Assembly (NCBI RefSeq): GCF_026343185.1
Contig: NZ_JAPEMA010000001.1
Span: forward strand, 4,092,001 to 4,156,000
Source: Streptomyces sp. NBC_00091
GTDB taxonomy: Bacteria > Actinomycetota > Actinomycetes > Streptomycetales > Streptomycetaceae
Direction of reading: 5' to 3'
Length of the DNA stretch: 64,000 bases
A program made the position numbers and the translations under genes. The first letter of the stretch is position 1; every line of letters begins with the position of its first letter. The notes under the pieces were generated by a model. The model was not told the origin of the DNA. It was given only the letters and a program-made list of their open reading frames with translations, and did not search any database. Below, piece by piece: positions 29,333 through 37,236 of the stretch.

Positions 29333-30487
29333 TCAGAGACGGCCGGGCCGCTGCCTCAGCAGCCGGTCCATGTGCCCGATCGCCTCTCGCTGCGTGTCCT
29401 GGACGACGTGCGCGTACACGTTCATGGTGACGGCGATCTGCGAGTGCCCGAGGATCTCCATGACGACCCGGGGCGGTACGCCGGCGGCGGTCAGCAGCGT
29501 GGCCGTCCCGTGCCGTGCGTCATGCAGCCGGATCACTCGGAGCCCGGCGTCCTTGGCCACGCGAGTGAAGGACCGGTAGACGTTCCGCGGCTCAATGGGC
29601 CGCCCGGTCCGGGTGGTGAAGACGTACCCGGTCTCCTGCCAGGCGTCCCCAGCCTTGGCCCGCATCTCCGCTTGCTTCATCCGCTGCCAGCGCAGGGGAG
29701 CGACGCAGATCCCGGGCAGGGGGAGGGTCTGCCGGCGCCGCTTGCCTTTGGGGTCGTCCTCGTAGGCCTCGCCGCCAACGCGCTGTCGCTGGGTCCGGAC
29801 CCGGATCTCACGCCTGTCGAGGTCCACGTTCTCCCACCGCAGCCCCACGATCTCGCCCCGCCGTAAGCCGAGCGCGATCGCCAGGACGAAGGCGGCGTAG
29901 AGCGGATCCCTGCGGCCGGCGGCGAGGAAGTCCAGCGTCTCCTGAAGACTCCAGGGCGAGAGGTCCCGCGCTTCAACCTTGGGCGGCTCGACCAGCGTTG
30001 CCACGTTGCGGGTGACCAGTTCCTCCCGGACGGCCGCCGCGAGCGCGGTCCGCAGCACCCGGTGCGACTCCTTGGCGGTGGCCGCGCTGGTCTTCTTCTG
30101 GAGCTGCACGAGCGTGCGCCGGACGTCCCCGACACTGAGCGACTCCAGCCGCTTCGACCCGAGCAGGGGTACCAGGTACAGCCGGACGTGCACCTCGTAC
30201 TTGGCGTGGGTGGTGCGCTTGCGGTGGGGCTTCACGATGTTGTCGAGCCAGTACGGCAGCCACTCCGAGAGCTTGGCGGAGCGGGTGGGCACGGGCACGC
30301 CCTGGTCCACCTTGGCGAGCAGCTCCCGGCGCTTCACGTCGCACTCGGCCCAGGTCTTGCCGTAGGCGAACTTCCGGGCCCGGGTTCCGTCGGGCTGGAG
30401 GACGTAGACGGCGGCCTGGAACCTGCCGTCCTTGCGCTGGGTGATGGTGCCCGCGCCGTTGGGGTTGCGCTTGCGTTGCATGGCCAT
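29333..30487 (-). CDS. int: Tyrosine recombinase (AICE integrase)
   Basis: 384-aa site-specific integrase. An N-terminal AP2-like/arm-binding part (GAGTITQRKDGRFQAAVYV) and a core-binding SAM-like domain precede the catalytic domain. Catalytic residues are the Arg in ALGLRRGEIVGLRW, the HxxR box HDARHGTA, the His in ILGHSQIAVT, and the nucleophile Tyr358 in NVYAHV. The gene lies 55 bp inside attL with its 3' end toward the tRNA, as in pSAM2. The ATG shares its A with the xis stop (TGATG), so int is translated after xis. An ATG at 30481 is an alternative start. Confidence 0.96.
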   Translation of the reverse strand: MAMQRKRNPNGAGTITQRKDGRFQAAVYVLQPDGTRARKFAYGKTWAECDVKRRELLAKVDQGVPVPTRSAKLSEWLPYWLDNIVKPHRKRTTHAKYEVHVRLYLVPLLGSKRLESLSVGDVRRTLVQLQKKTSAATAKESHRVLRTALAAAVREELVTRNVATLVEPPKVEARDLSPWSLQETLDFLAAGRRDPLYAAFVLAIALGLRRGEIVGLRWENVDLDRREIRVRTQRQRVGGEAYEDDPKGKRRRQTLPLPGICVAPLRWQRMKQAEMRAKAGDAWQETGYVFTTRTGRPIEPRNVYRSFTRVAKDAGLRVIRLHDARHGTATLLTAAGVPPRVVMEILGHSQIAVTMNVYAHVVQDTQREAIGHMDRLLRQRPGRL

Positions 30488-30675
30488 CAGGCAGCCTCCT
30501 CGATCTCGTGGTCGATGAACTCCCGGACGGCGTCGGCGGGGATGCGGCGGGCCCGGCCGATGGTGATGGACACGAGCCGCCGCGACCTGATCAGGTCGTA
30601 GACGGTCGAGCGCCCGAGCTTGAGCAGCTGCATGACCTCGGGCACGGTCAGCAGTTCGGCGGTGGCGGTGGTTAT
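30487..30675 (-). CDS. xis: Excisionase (Xis), MerR-like helix-turn-helix; start codon unclear
   Basis: About 62 aa. LLTVPEVMQLLKLGRSTVYD, then IRSRRLVSITIGRARRIPAD, is the standard excisionase/MerR-HTH_17 fold used by AICEs. It overlaps the 3' end of rep and the ATG of int. In frame upstream of LLTV there is no ATG, GTG or TTG: the codons read GTC ATA ACC ACC after an AAGGAG, so translation may start at ATA (30675), or at the CTG or GTG inside the domain (GTG 30645 gives 52 aa). Recombination directionality is its expected role. Confidence 0.82.
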   Translation of the reverse strand: MTTATAELLTVPEVMQLLKLGRSTVYDLIRSRRLVSITIGRARRIPADAVREFIDHEIEEAA

Positions 30676-32063
30676 GACGGGGCTCCTTCCAGGGCGAGGT
30701 GGTCTTGCAGGGCTTCTCTGGCCGTCTCGCGGTTGAGCTGGATGTCGCGGGCGATGGTGGCGGCGAGGACCGACTCCCCGGGGCTGTGGCCGTGGCCGGC
30801 GTACTGCCAGGAGGCGAGGACGAGGACGGTGTCCGGCTCGACTTCGGTAAGGCCGCGGGCTTCGCGTTCCTGGGCGGCGCGGTAGTCGGCGCGGGTCTGG
30901 CGTAAGGCGCCGAGGGTGGTGGAGTACTGCCGCGACTTGGTGGAGAAGTGGCCCCGGAAGCCGAGCATGTGCGACCAGGCGGCGAGGCGACGGTCCGGGT
31001 AGAGCGGGTCGAGGTCGAGGCAGGCCTCGATGAGCCGGGCGGTGTGATCGGGGACGCCGAGGATCACGAGCGCCTCGCGGTTGCCGATGCGGCGGTCGAG
31101 GGTGCCGGTGTTCTCGGCGGCCTTGGTGGCGTACTTGGCGACGTACGAGGCGACGGCCTGTTCGGTGATGTCGGAGCCGTCACCGAAGGCGGTGATGGGG
31201 CGTACGTCGAGCTGGGTGCCCCAGCGGAAGGTCCGGGCGGACTGGTGTCCGGCGGCGGGGAGGCTGACGGAGGTGTACGAGTGGGCGACGGCGGCCCGAA
31301 TGGAGGCGTCCAGCAACTCCGTGGTCGCCCAGGCGGGCGGAGGGGTGTTCGGACCGGCGGGTCCGTCGATGCGGATCACGGCGTGGAAGTGGACGGCGCC
31401 GCGCTTCTGGAACTCGGCGACCTTGCCGTACGAGATCCGGGCGACCTCCTTCAGCGCGCGCTGGGACAGCCCGGCCGAGGCGGCGATCTCGCGGCGGAGC
31501 CGTTTGGCGAAGCGGTCCCAGAGGGCGCCGGCCATGTTGTTGAAGAGGACGGCGGCGGCGTAGTCGTAGGTGCTCGGGTCGAGGGCGGTGCCCAGCGCCG
31601 GGTCCTCGGGCTGGTGGGGGATGCCGCAGCGGCAGCGCCCGGAGGACGGCCGGTTATGGACGGGGCCGAAGGAGGGGGCGGTGAGGGTGGCGAAGACGCG
31701 GGGGTGTTCGCGGACCGTGGGGGGAATGTCCCGGCGGTCGTCTCCGGCGAGTCCGGCGCGGATGAGGTGGTAGGTGTCTCCGGCGTAGGTCCAGGCGCAG
31801 GAGGGGCAGCGGGAGGCGCGCCGGTTGCCGCAGGCGATGCGGAGGCGGGCGCCGGGCTCGTTCTCGGTGGAGTAGCGGTGCAGGGTGGCGCCGGTGGTCT
31901 TGTCCTTGGCAACGGTCCAGCCGGTGATGTGGATGGGGTCGGAGCAGCCGCCGGTGCGGTGGATCTGGTCCTTCCAGCGGGCGTAACCGGGAGCCCCGGC
32001 CACCTTCAGCATGTCGCTGAGGAGGCCGGGGTCCAGGTCCGCGATCGTCGCGGAGTCGGTCAC
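30672..32063 (-). CDS. repSA: RepSA-like replication initiator
   Basis: 463 aa, the plasmid initiator family of pSAM2-like elements, which replicate by a rolling-circle mechanism when excised. A Cys cluster IACGNRRASRCPSCAWTYAGD (about residues 75-95) may bind zinc. The HUH-like metal motif is GAVHFHAVIRID (about residue 230) and a Tyr-rich helix ASYVAKYATKAAE (about 300-315) carries candidate nucleophile tyrosines. The ATG overlaps the stop of the preceding small gene (ATGA) and its stop overlaps the xis region, so rep-xis-int form one coupled unit. Confidence 0.9.
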   Translation of the reverse strand: MTDSATIADLDPGLLSDMLKVAGAPGYARWKDQIHRTGGCSDPIHITGWTVAKDKTTGATLHRYSTENEPGARLRIACGNRRASRCPSCAWTYAGDTYHLIRAGLAGDDRRDIPPTVREHPRVFATLTAPSFGPVHNRPSSGRCRCGIPHQPEDPALGTALDPSTYDYAAAVLFNNMAGALWDRFAKRLRREIAASAGLSQRALKEVARISYGKVAEFQKRGAVHFHAVIRIDGPAGPNTPPPAWATTELLDASIRAAVAHSYTSVSLPAAGHQSARTFRWGTQLDVRPITAFGDGSDITEQAVASYVAKYATKAAENTGTLDRRIGNREALVILGVPDHTARLIEACLDLDPLYPDRRLAAWSHMLGFRGHFSTKSRQYSTTLGALRQTRADYRAAQEREARGLTEVEPDTVLVLASWQYAGHGHSPGESVLAATIARDIQLNRETAREALQDHLALEGAPS

Positions 32064-32245
32064 GCCGTCACCGTCCGCTGAGGCCGGCGGGTGGAGCGGT
32101 GGCCGGTGCCGTGGCAGGTGGGGCAGTGGGCGGTGATCGTGCGGAGGTGCCCGGCCGGGGTGCGGCCGCCGAGGGTGATCGCGACGGTGGCGTGGCCGTC
32201 GCAGTTCGGGCAGATCTGCCCCGGGGTGTGGGCGTGCTGGGCCAT
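32060..32245 (-). CDS. Small zinc-finger-like protein upstream of rep
   Basis: 61 aa. Two CxxC pairs (ICPNCDGHA and HCPTCHGTG) resemble a DnaJ-type zinc ribbon. GGAAGGAAG lies before the ATG at 32245, and the stop overlaps the rep ATG by 4 bp, so it is coupled to replication. Proteins of this kind are regularly found between spd and rep genes in AICEs; function unknown. Confidence 0.8.
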   Translation of the reverse strand: MAQHAHTPGQICPNCDGHATVAITLGGRTPAGHLRTITAHCPTCHGTGHRSTRRPQRTVTA

Positions 32246-32335
32246 GATGGTGCTTCCTTCCGGATCGGTTGGTTCGGGTAGGAGCACGGCGCCGGGACGG
32301 CGGAGACTTGGCGGTTGAGGCCGTCCCGGGGCCGG

Positions 32336-32677
32336 TCAGCGGCGGTGGTGCTGGTTGAGCAGGGAGCGCAGGACGACGGCGCAGACCGCGACCGAGGCGC
32401 CGGTGATGGCGACGGCCAGGAGCATGGAGACCAGGACCGCGCCGACGACGAGGACGACGCCCGTTCCGGCGGCGAGGGCGGTGACCACGCCGGCCGGGGT
32501 GAGGCGGATGCCCGCCACCTGCATGCCCGACGAGGCGGGGACCGGGGCCGGGGCGTGCTCGCAGCCGCAGGCCGGTACGGCAGCGGTGTGGTGGGGCGCG
32601 ACGTCGGCGGTCGGCTGGACGAACGGGGTGACGAGGCCGGTCGGGAGCGGGTTGACCGGGATCTTCGGGTGGATCAT
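32336..32677 (-). CDS. spdD: SpdD-like plasmid-spread membrane protein
   Basis: 113 aa. The N terminus IHPKIPVNPLPTG, with ACGCEHAP in the middle, and two hydrophobic helices (about 60-103, GVVTALAAGTGVVLVVGAV then LVSMLLAVAITGASVAVCAV) match the SpdD family, which aids intramycelial spread of conjugative elements after transfer. Tra/Spd proteins form pores at septa. ATG 32677. It sits in the transfer operon among other small membrane and zinc proteins. Confidence 0.82.
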   Translation of the reverse strand: MIHPKIPVNPLPTGLVTPFVQPTADVAPHHTAAVPACGCEHAPAPVPASSGMQVAGIRLTPAGVVTALAAGTGVVLVVGAVLVSMLLAVAITGASVAVCAVVLRSLLNQHHRR

Positions 32678-32700
32678 CAGGTTGTCCCTTCGCGGTGCGG

Positions 32701-32856
32701 TTACTTGATGGCGGCGTCGATGGCGGGCGAGATCAGGCTGTTGGCGAGGAGGTAGCCGCCGAGGACCAGGACGGCGACGAGCCACCAGGGCGGGCGGATG
32801 AGCTTGATGGCGAGCGCGCCGACGACGATCACGGCGAGCCAGAGCGGTACGTCCAT
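32701..32856 (-). CDS. Very small membrane protein of the transfer operon
   Basis: 51 aa (MDVPLWLAVIVVGALAIKLI...), two hydrophobic segments separated by IRPPWW, ending SPAIDAAIK. It has the position and character of the SpdA/SpdC-type small spread proteins of pSAM2-like elements. GGGAG precedes the ATG at 32856 by about 9 nt. Too short for most automatic gene callers' thresholds but well supported by spacing and composition. Confidence 0.78.
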   Translation of the reverse strand: MDVPLWLAVIVVGALAIKLIRPPWWLVAVLVLGGYLLANSLISPAIDAAIK

Positions 32857-32875
32857 GACGGGGTCTCCCTAGAGG

Positions 32876-33064
32876 TCAGCGGGGGTCGCAGCGGTGGGAT
32901 TCGGCGGCGAGTTCGGCGGCGGCGCGGCTGGTGTAGTCGGCGGACCAGCCGCACTCCGGGGCGGTGCAGGCGGCGGCGTGGGCCGTACGGCCGTAGCGGT
33001 CGGTGTAGGTACCGACGTTGACCTGGCCGATGCGGGCGGTGTCACGGAAGCGGTAGCGGGGCAC
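32876..33064 (-). CDS. Mobile element transfer protein (small, AICE-conserved)
   Basis: 62 aa starting at GTG 33064: MPRYRFRDTARIGQVNVGTY, then DRYGRTAHAAACTAPECGWS, ending SHRCDPR. This short Cys-containing protein is conserved in AICE transfer operons, where it is annotated as a mobile element transfer protein; mechanism unknown. GAGGAG is well placed before the GTG. The much longer open frame through here is an artefact of GC bias. Confidence 0.8.
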   Translation of the reverse strand: MPRYRFRDTARIGQVNVGTYTDRYGRTAHAAACTAPECGWSADYTSRAAAELAAESHRCDPR

Positions 33065-33078
33065 GGGCCGTTCTCCTC

Positions 33079-33753
33079 TCAGGCGAGCTGGAGCGCGATG
33101 GCGGCGGCCATCGGGGCGGGGACACCGAGGCGGGTGCGCAAGGTGTCGGAGTCGATCGGGAAGCCGGTACGGGTCCGGTGTTCGTCCGCGACCTTGCGGG
33201 CGTAGTCGAGGAGCGCGTCCGGGACGGCGACCGCGGGGGCGGCCGGCAGCGCGGGGGTGGGTTCCGGGGCCGGAATTTCCGTGACCGGCGGTTCGGGTTC
33301 GGCCGGAGCGGGCGGGACCGGTTCGAGGTCCAGGTCCAGAGCCACCAGGCCGACGTCCTCGACGGGTGCCGACGGCGGTTCGGTGGGAGCGTGGACGAGG
33401 AGGGTTCCGCCGAGGAAGGCGAGGGCGGGCCATCCGGCGACGAGGATCCGCAGCCAGGCCGGTACGGCGTTCAGGTCAAGGAGGCCGGCAGTGGCGACGT
33501 TCGCGCCGAGCGACGCGGCCAGGGCGACGGCGAACCAAGTCCAGGCCGAACGGGACGGTTCCCCGGCGTCGCGCAGGAGACGCAGTCGGCGCCAGGCGGC
33601 GACGAGCAGCAGGTCCACGCTGATCGGGTAGGCCCAGGCCTTCCAGCCGTCCTGTCCGGCGGCTTCGGCGAGGTCGTGAAGGTGGGCGAAGGACAGGGCG
33701 CCAGCGATTACGGCCTGTACGAGGACGGCGTCCGGTCGCAGCTTGGCGGGCAT
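33079..33753 (-). CDS. spdB: DUF2637 / SpdB-like transfer membrane protein
   Basis: 224 aa. The N-terminal half is the DUF2637 domain: about four transmembrane helices with AGALSFAHLHDLAEAAGQDGW and ISVDLLLVAAWRRLR. A Pro/Glu-rich linker (about 125-175) and a C-terminal helical domain (LLDYARKVADEHRTRTGFPI, then LRTRLGVPAPMAAAI), probably a DNA-binding winged helix, follow. SpdB proteins bind DNA and membranes and help distribute the element between hyphal compartments. AAGGAGGA precedes the ATG at 33753. Confidence 0.85.
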   Translation of the reverse strand: MPAKLRPDAVLVQAVIAGALSFAHLHDLAEAAGQDGWKAWAYPISVDLLLVAAWRRLRLLRDAGEPSRSAWTWFAVALAASLGANVATAGLLDLNAVPAWLRILVAGWPALAFLGGTLLVHAPTEPPSAPVEDVGLVALDLDLEPVPPAPAEPEPPVTEIPAPEPTPALPAAPAVAVPDALLDYARKVADEHRTRTGFPIDSDTLRTRLGVPAPMAAAIALQLA

Positions 33754-33829
33754 CGCGGGGTCCTCCTTCCAGGTGTCGGGCCAGGGCAGGGGCGGGCGCT
33801 CAGGTCCGGCCGCCCCATCCCCGGCGGAT

Positions 33830-34000
33830 CTAGTGGGCGAGGCCGGTGCCCCAGCAGTCGGAGCACAGGGCGGTCTGGCGGTCGGTGGTCTCGCGGCCCT
33901 TGCGGGTGCCGACGCGGACGGTCTCGGTGGTCTCGCCCTTGCCGCCGCAGGTCTCGCACTTCGGCGCGGCCTTGCGAACGGCGGTCTTCCTGGCAGCCAT
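33830..34000 (-). CDS. Small zinc-ribbon protein of the AICE
   Basis: 56 aa: MAARKTAVRKAAPKCETCGG... with CETCGGKG and CSDCWGTG forming a DnaJ-like four-Cys zinc site. Basic N terminus. Lies between tra and the spdB-like gene in the transfer operon. No known function; similar to the 61-aa zinc protein at 32060, so the two may be related. Confidence 0.75.
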   Translation of the reverse strand: MAARKTAVRKAAPKCETCGGKGETTETVRVGTRKGRETTDRQTALCSDCWGTGLAH

Positions 34001-34067
34001 GAGCAGGTGTCCTCTCCTGTTTCGGGCATGGGAGGGGTAGGGAGATGGCGCGAGAGGGAGTAAGAGC

Positions 34068-35420
34068 TCAGGCGCTCTGCTTGGCCTGGGCCGGGAGGTC
34101 GACCTCGGCGGGGTGATGTGGGCGGAAGGCGTCCAGGGACGGGATGTCCGGGGTGATGCCCTCGTACCGGATGCAGGCGGCCGCGGCTTCGTCCAGGGAG
34201 ACGAACGGGGCACGGATGCGGGCCCAGCCGCCGGTGATGAGGCCGATCACGGCGGTGCCGGGGCGTTCGGCGGCGATCGAGGTAGCGGCGCCGACGGCCC
34301 GCATGCTGATGTCGCCGAGGGCCATCTTGGCGGAGGCTTCGTCGTTGACGCGGTGGGTGACGCGGCCGGTGAGCTGGGCGCGGAGAGCGGTGGCGCCGGT
34401 GCCGAGCTCGGATCCGAAGCGCTGGCCGCAGACTTCCAGGTAGATGGCAGCGGCGCGGCCGAGCTGGGCCAGGCGGACGAGTTGGGTGACCATGTGGTCC
34501 CGGCGCTTCTCGTCGGACTTGTTGGCGATCAGGAAGAGTTCGGCGACCTCGTCCACGATCAGGACGAGCGGCACTGGGCGGATGTCCTCGGGCAGCCCCC
34601 ACACATCAGAGGTGATCGACTCCAGCGGAGCATCCGGGGCTACGTGCTGGGAGGCGCGGATCAGTTCGTAGCGTTCGGTCATCTCCTTCACGAGGACATC
34701 CAGCAGGGCTTCAGCGTCCTCAGGCGTGTAGGCCAGGGCGGACAGCCGACGGGCGAACGGGGCCAGTTCCACGCCCCACTTGCAGTCGATCCCGACCAGC
34801 GCGACCGGCTGAGCCGCCAAGGCCTTGACGAGCCCACGCAGGTAGACAGACTTCCCCGACTCGGTCGCACCGATGACGAGTTCGTGCGGGCTGGCCCGGA
34901 AGTCCCGCAGGTGCAGCGAGCCGTCCGCCCTCAACGCCACCGGCACCTTGAGCAGCTCCGAGGGCAGCTTGCGTGGCATGTGGACCCGGCGAAGGACGTC
35001 GTAGGCGATCAGCCGGACTTCAAGGAACCCGGGCTTCAAGGCTTTGACGTGAACTCCGTGCATTCGCCACGAGTGCCGCAGCCGCTCGGTCGCGGCGTCG
35101 AAGTCGAGGACCTCCTGCCCGGGCAGGATCTTGATCCGCAGGACCAGCCCGGACCGGGTGATCCGGACCCGCCGCAGCTTCGGAACGGCCCTCGACGGGA
35201 TCCGGTCCAGTGCGGCGGCCAGGATCACGCGGGACCTGGACGGCTGCTCGGTCAGCCCACAGGCCTCCATCACCGAGCGGTACGTCCAGGCGAGCCGGAC
35301 CACGGCGGCCAGCCAGCCGAAGCCGAGCCAGTACCAGCCGGGCCGCTTCCACCGCAGCCACCCCAGGGCCAAGGCCGGCAGGACTAAGCCCGCCAGCGCA
35401 GCGACCTGTCCCCCACTCAC
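34068..35420 (-). CDS. traSA: FtsK/SpoIIIE-type conjugative DNA translocase (TraSA/TraB-like)
   Basis: 450-aa septal DNA translocator, the single essential transfer protein of AICEs, moving double-stranded DNA as a hexamer. An N-terminal membrane region (about 5-45) leads to the FtsK ATPase: Walker A GATESGKS (about residue 181) and Walker B LVLIVDEVAEL (about residue 280), with a glutamine-containing LEVCGQRFGSE sensor. GTG 35420. It lies 5 bp downstream of the small conserved gene at 35426 and starts the transfer block controlled by the operators at 35882-35922. Confidence 0.93.
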   Translation of the reverse strand: MSGGQVAALAGLVLPALALGWLRWKRPGWYWLGFGWLAAVVRLAWTYRSVMEACGLTEQPSRSRVILAAALDRIPSRAVPKLRRVRITRSGLVLRIKILPGQEVLDFDAATERLRHSWRMHGVHVKALKPGFLEVRLIAYDVLRRVHMPRKLPSELLKVPVALRADGSLHLRDFRASPHELVIGATESGKSVYLRGLVKALAAQPVALVGIDCKWGVELAPFARRLSALAYTPEDAEALLDVLVKEMTERYELIRASQHVAPDAPLESITSDVWGLPEDIRPVPLVLIVDEVAELFLIANKSDEKRRDHMVTQLVRLAQLGRAAAIYLEVCGQRFGSELGTGATALRAQLTGRVTHRVNDEASAKMALGDISMRAVGAATSIAAERPGTAVIGLITGGWARIRAPFVSLDEAAAACIRYEGITPDIPSLDAFRPHHPAEVDLPAQAKQSA

Positions 35421-35425
35421 GGGGA

Positions 35426-35770
35426 TCAGCCCTTGACCGGCGCGGACAGGGCGGTAACGGCGGCGGCCCGGAAGCTGATCCCGTGGCGCTTCTGGCCGTT
35501 GAACTCGTTCTCCCAGGGCCGGGCAACCAGCCCGGTCAGCGCCACCGGCGTGCCCATCACCAGGTCCGACGCGACACCGGGCTTGGGCACGGCGACGGAC
35601 AGGACCTCAGCCTCACCGTTCGCGGCGAACAGCACGTCCACCGTCATCATCTGGGCGCCGGTCTCGACGTCGGTCGCGATCTCACCGGTACGCCGGTCCT
35701 TGATCTTCGGAGCCGGAGGCAGGGCCACCATCACGAGGGCGGCCGACGTGTCGACAGGAATCTGACGCAT
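35426..35770 (-). CDS. Conserved AICE protein preceding tra
   Basis: 114 aa, soluble. MRQIPVDTSAALVMVALPPA, KIKDRRTGEIATDVETGAQM and GLVARPWENEFNGQKRHGIS are seen in small proteins encoded just before tra in many Streptomyces integrative elements (SCO3933-like). The fold suggests an OB-like or single-strand-binding-like beta barrel, an impression only. AAGGGAG precedes the ATG at 35770. First gene after the regulated promoter, so a strong early transfer-operon gene. Confidence 0.75.
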   Translation of the reverse strand: MRQIPVDTSAALVMVALPPAPKIKDRRTGEIATDVETGAQMMTVDVLFAANGEAEVLSVAVPKPGVASDLVMGTPVALTGLVARPWENEFNGQKRHGISFRAAAVTALSAPVKG

Positions 35771-35881
35771 GATTGAACTCCCTTTCAGAGGGGAGGAGCG
35801 GCGGGCTACTTGGCGGTGGGTCGCCGCTCCGTTGCGTTGGCGGTGGCCCGAGCCATCCGGCTGCGAGCGCTTCATCTTCCA

Positions 35882-35927
35882 ACTGGTGCGCACCAGTAGG
35901 TTGCATCTGGTGCGCACCAGATGTCAA
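35882..35927 (-). promoter_or_regulatory. Transfer-operon promoter with two GntR-type palindromic operators
   Basis: Two perfect palindromes share the core CTGGTGCGCACCAG: a 16-mer at 35882-35897 and an 18-mer at 35905-35922, centres 24 bp apart. On the minus strand a consensus -35 TTGACA (35927-35922) and a -10 CAACCT (35903-35898) have an 18-bp spacer filled by the 18-mer, and the 16-mer covers the start-site region. GTGCGCAC fits the GntR pattern GT-N-AC, so the GntR-Nudix protein at 37220 is the likely repressor. Confidence 0.82.
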
Positions 35928-36105
35928 GCAGGGAAGCGATCCGGGTTTCTCAACTCCCCTCCCTGCAACACTCTTAGAGAACCTCAGGCCTCAACATCCC
36001 GACAGCCAACAGGGGTTAACCCAGTTCGGGTTAACCCCTGCCGACCTGCACAGACGTGAGGCATGCTGCTGTCACTGCTCAGGAATCACATGCGAGGCGG
36101 TGCAC

Positions 36106-37236
36106 GTGACGAACGGACTTCGAGCTGCGAGAAACGCGCGCGAGTGGTCGCAGGAGCGCTTGGTGCGAGAGATCGAGCGCCATGCGCACCAGCACGCTCT
36201 AACAGTGGCCTCAGCAGCGAGCCTGCACGTCTACGTCTCCGAGTGGGAGAACGGGCGGCGACCGATCTCTGAGCGGTACGCCAAGATCCTGCGGCTACTG
36301 CTCGGCCTCACTGATGACGAACTCCACGGCCGGCGAAGCGCCGCCGTCGCGGCCGAGGCTGACGGATACGACGAACTCGTGAACCGCATCGACGCAGCGC
36401 GCACGGTCAGCCTGACCATGGTGAAGACCTTCATGGACCAGACCGAGCTACTGCGAACTGTGGACCGCCAAATGGGGGCGGCGAGCCTCGTTGATCAAAT
36501 GACCGGGCACCTGTCCACTCTGGAAGACGCCCTCACCTTCGCGGTCCTGCCCGAGACCAGGCGCCCCGTAGCAAGAGCACTCGCCGGTGCGGCAACCCTT
36601 GCAGCGTGGCAGGCCCTCGATTCGGGGGCCGTTGAGCGCGCCTGGAGGCACTACGAGTTAGGAAAGCGGGCCGCGCAGGAAGCCGACGAGCCCATGTACC
36701 TGGCCCACGCCACAGCGGAGCAGGCTTACGTGCTCTGCGATGCGGGGCGTCCGGATACAGCCGTCGAGTTGGTCCGCAGTGCCATCCGTACGGGCGGCAC
36801 CCGACTGTCTCCACGACTCCGCGCCTGGCTCCGTGCAGCAGAGGCCGAGATCTGCGCCAAGGCTGGACTCGCGAACGACTGTCGCCGGGCGCTGGAGGAA
36901 GCCGTCCGCTGGCTTCCCGAGGGAGATGAAGCCAGAGACCCTGACATGTTGAGCATCTTCCTGAACCAGGGCCACCTCACACGCTGGCGAGGCAATGCGC
37001 TGGCGCTGCTCGGTGACGACGACGCGGTAAACAGCCTGTACGAGGCTCTTGGTGCGCTGGATCCGACGTTCATCCGAGCAGCCTCCGGCCTCCGCTGCGA
37101 CCTGGCTCAAGCACACCTAGCCCGCGGCGAATACGACCAGGGGCGCGAGCAGCTCCAGCAAGCGCGGTTGCTGGCAAACCGCACCGGCTCGGTGCGACAG
37201 CGCCGGCGGATCGAGCGACTCAAGCAGCAGCTGTAG
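36106..37236 (+). CDS. XRE-family regulator with TPR-like C terminus
   Basis: 376 aa. An XRE helix-turn-helix (LRAARNAREWSQERLVREIE ... HVYVSEWENGRRPISERYAK) at residues 5-60 is followed by about 300 residues of TPR-like helical repeats (AWRHYELGKRAAQEADEPMY, AYVLCDAGRPDTAVELV, DLAQAHLARGEYDQG). Such XRE-TPR proteins are common peptide- or signal-responsive regulators in Streptomyces and in AICEs. GTG 36106 is preferred because GAGG lies 8 nt before it. Divergent from the tra operon, it may take the place of the Pra activator of pSAM2. Its 3' end overlaps the GntR-Nudix gene by 17 bp. Confidence 0.85.
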   Translation: MTNGLRAARNAREWSQERLVREIERHAHQHALTVASAASLHVYVSEWENGRRPISERYAKILRLLLGLTDDELHGRRSAAVAAEADGYDELVNRIDAARTVSLTMVKTFMDQTELLRTVDRQMGAASLVDQMTGHLSTLEDALTFAVLPETRRPVARALAGAATLAAWQALDSGAVERAWRHYELGKRAAQEADEPMYLAHATAEQAYVLCDAGRPDTAVELVRSAIRTGGTRLSPRLRAWLRAAEAEICAKAGLANDCRRALEEAVRWLPEGDEARDPDMLSIFLNQGHLTRWRGNALALLGDDDAVNSLYEALGALDPTFIRAASGLRCDLAQAHLARGEYDQGREQLQQARLLANRTGSVRQRRRIERLKQQL

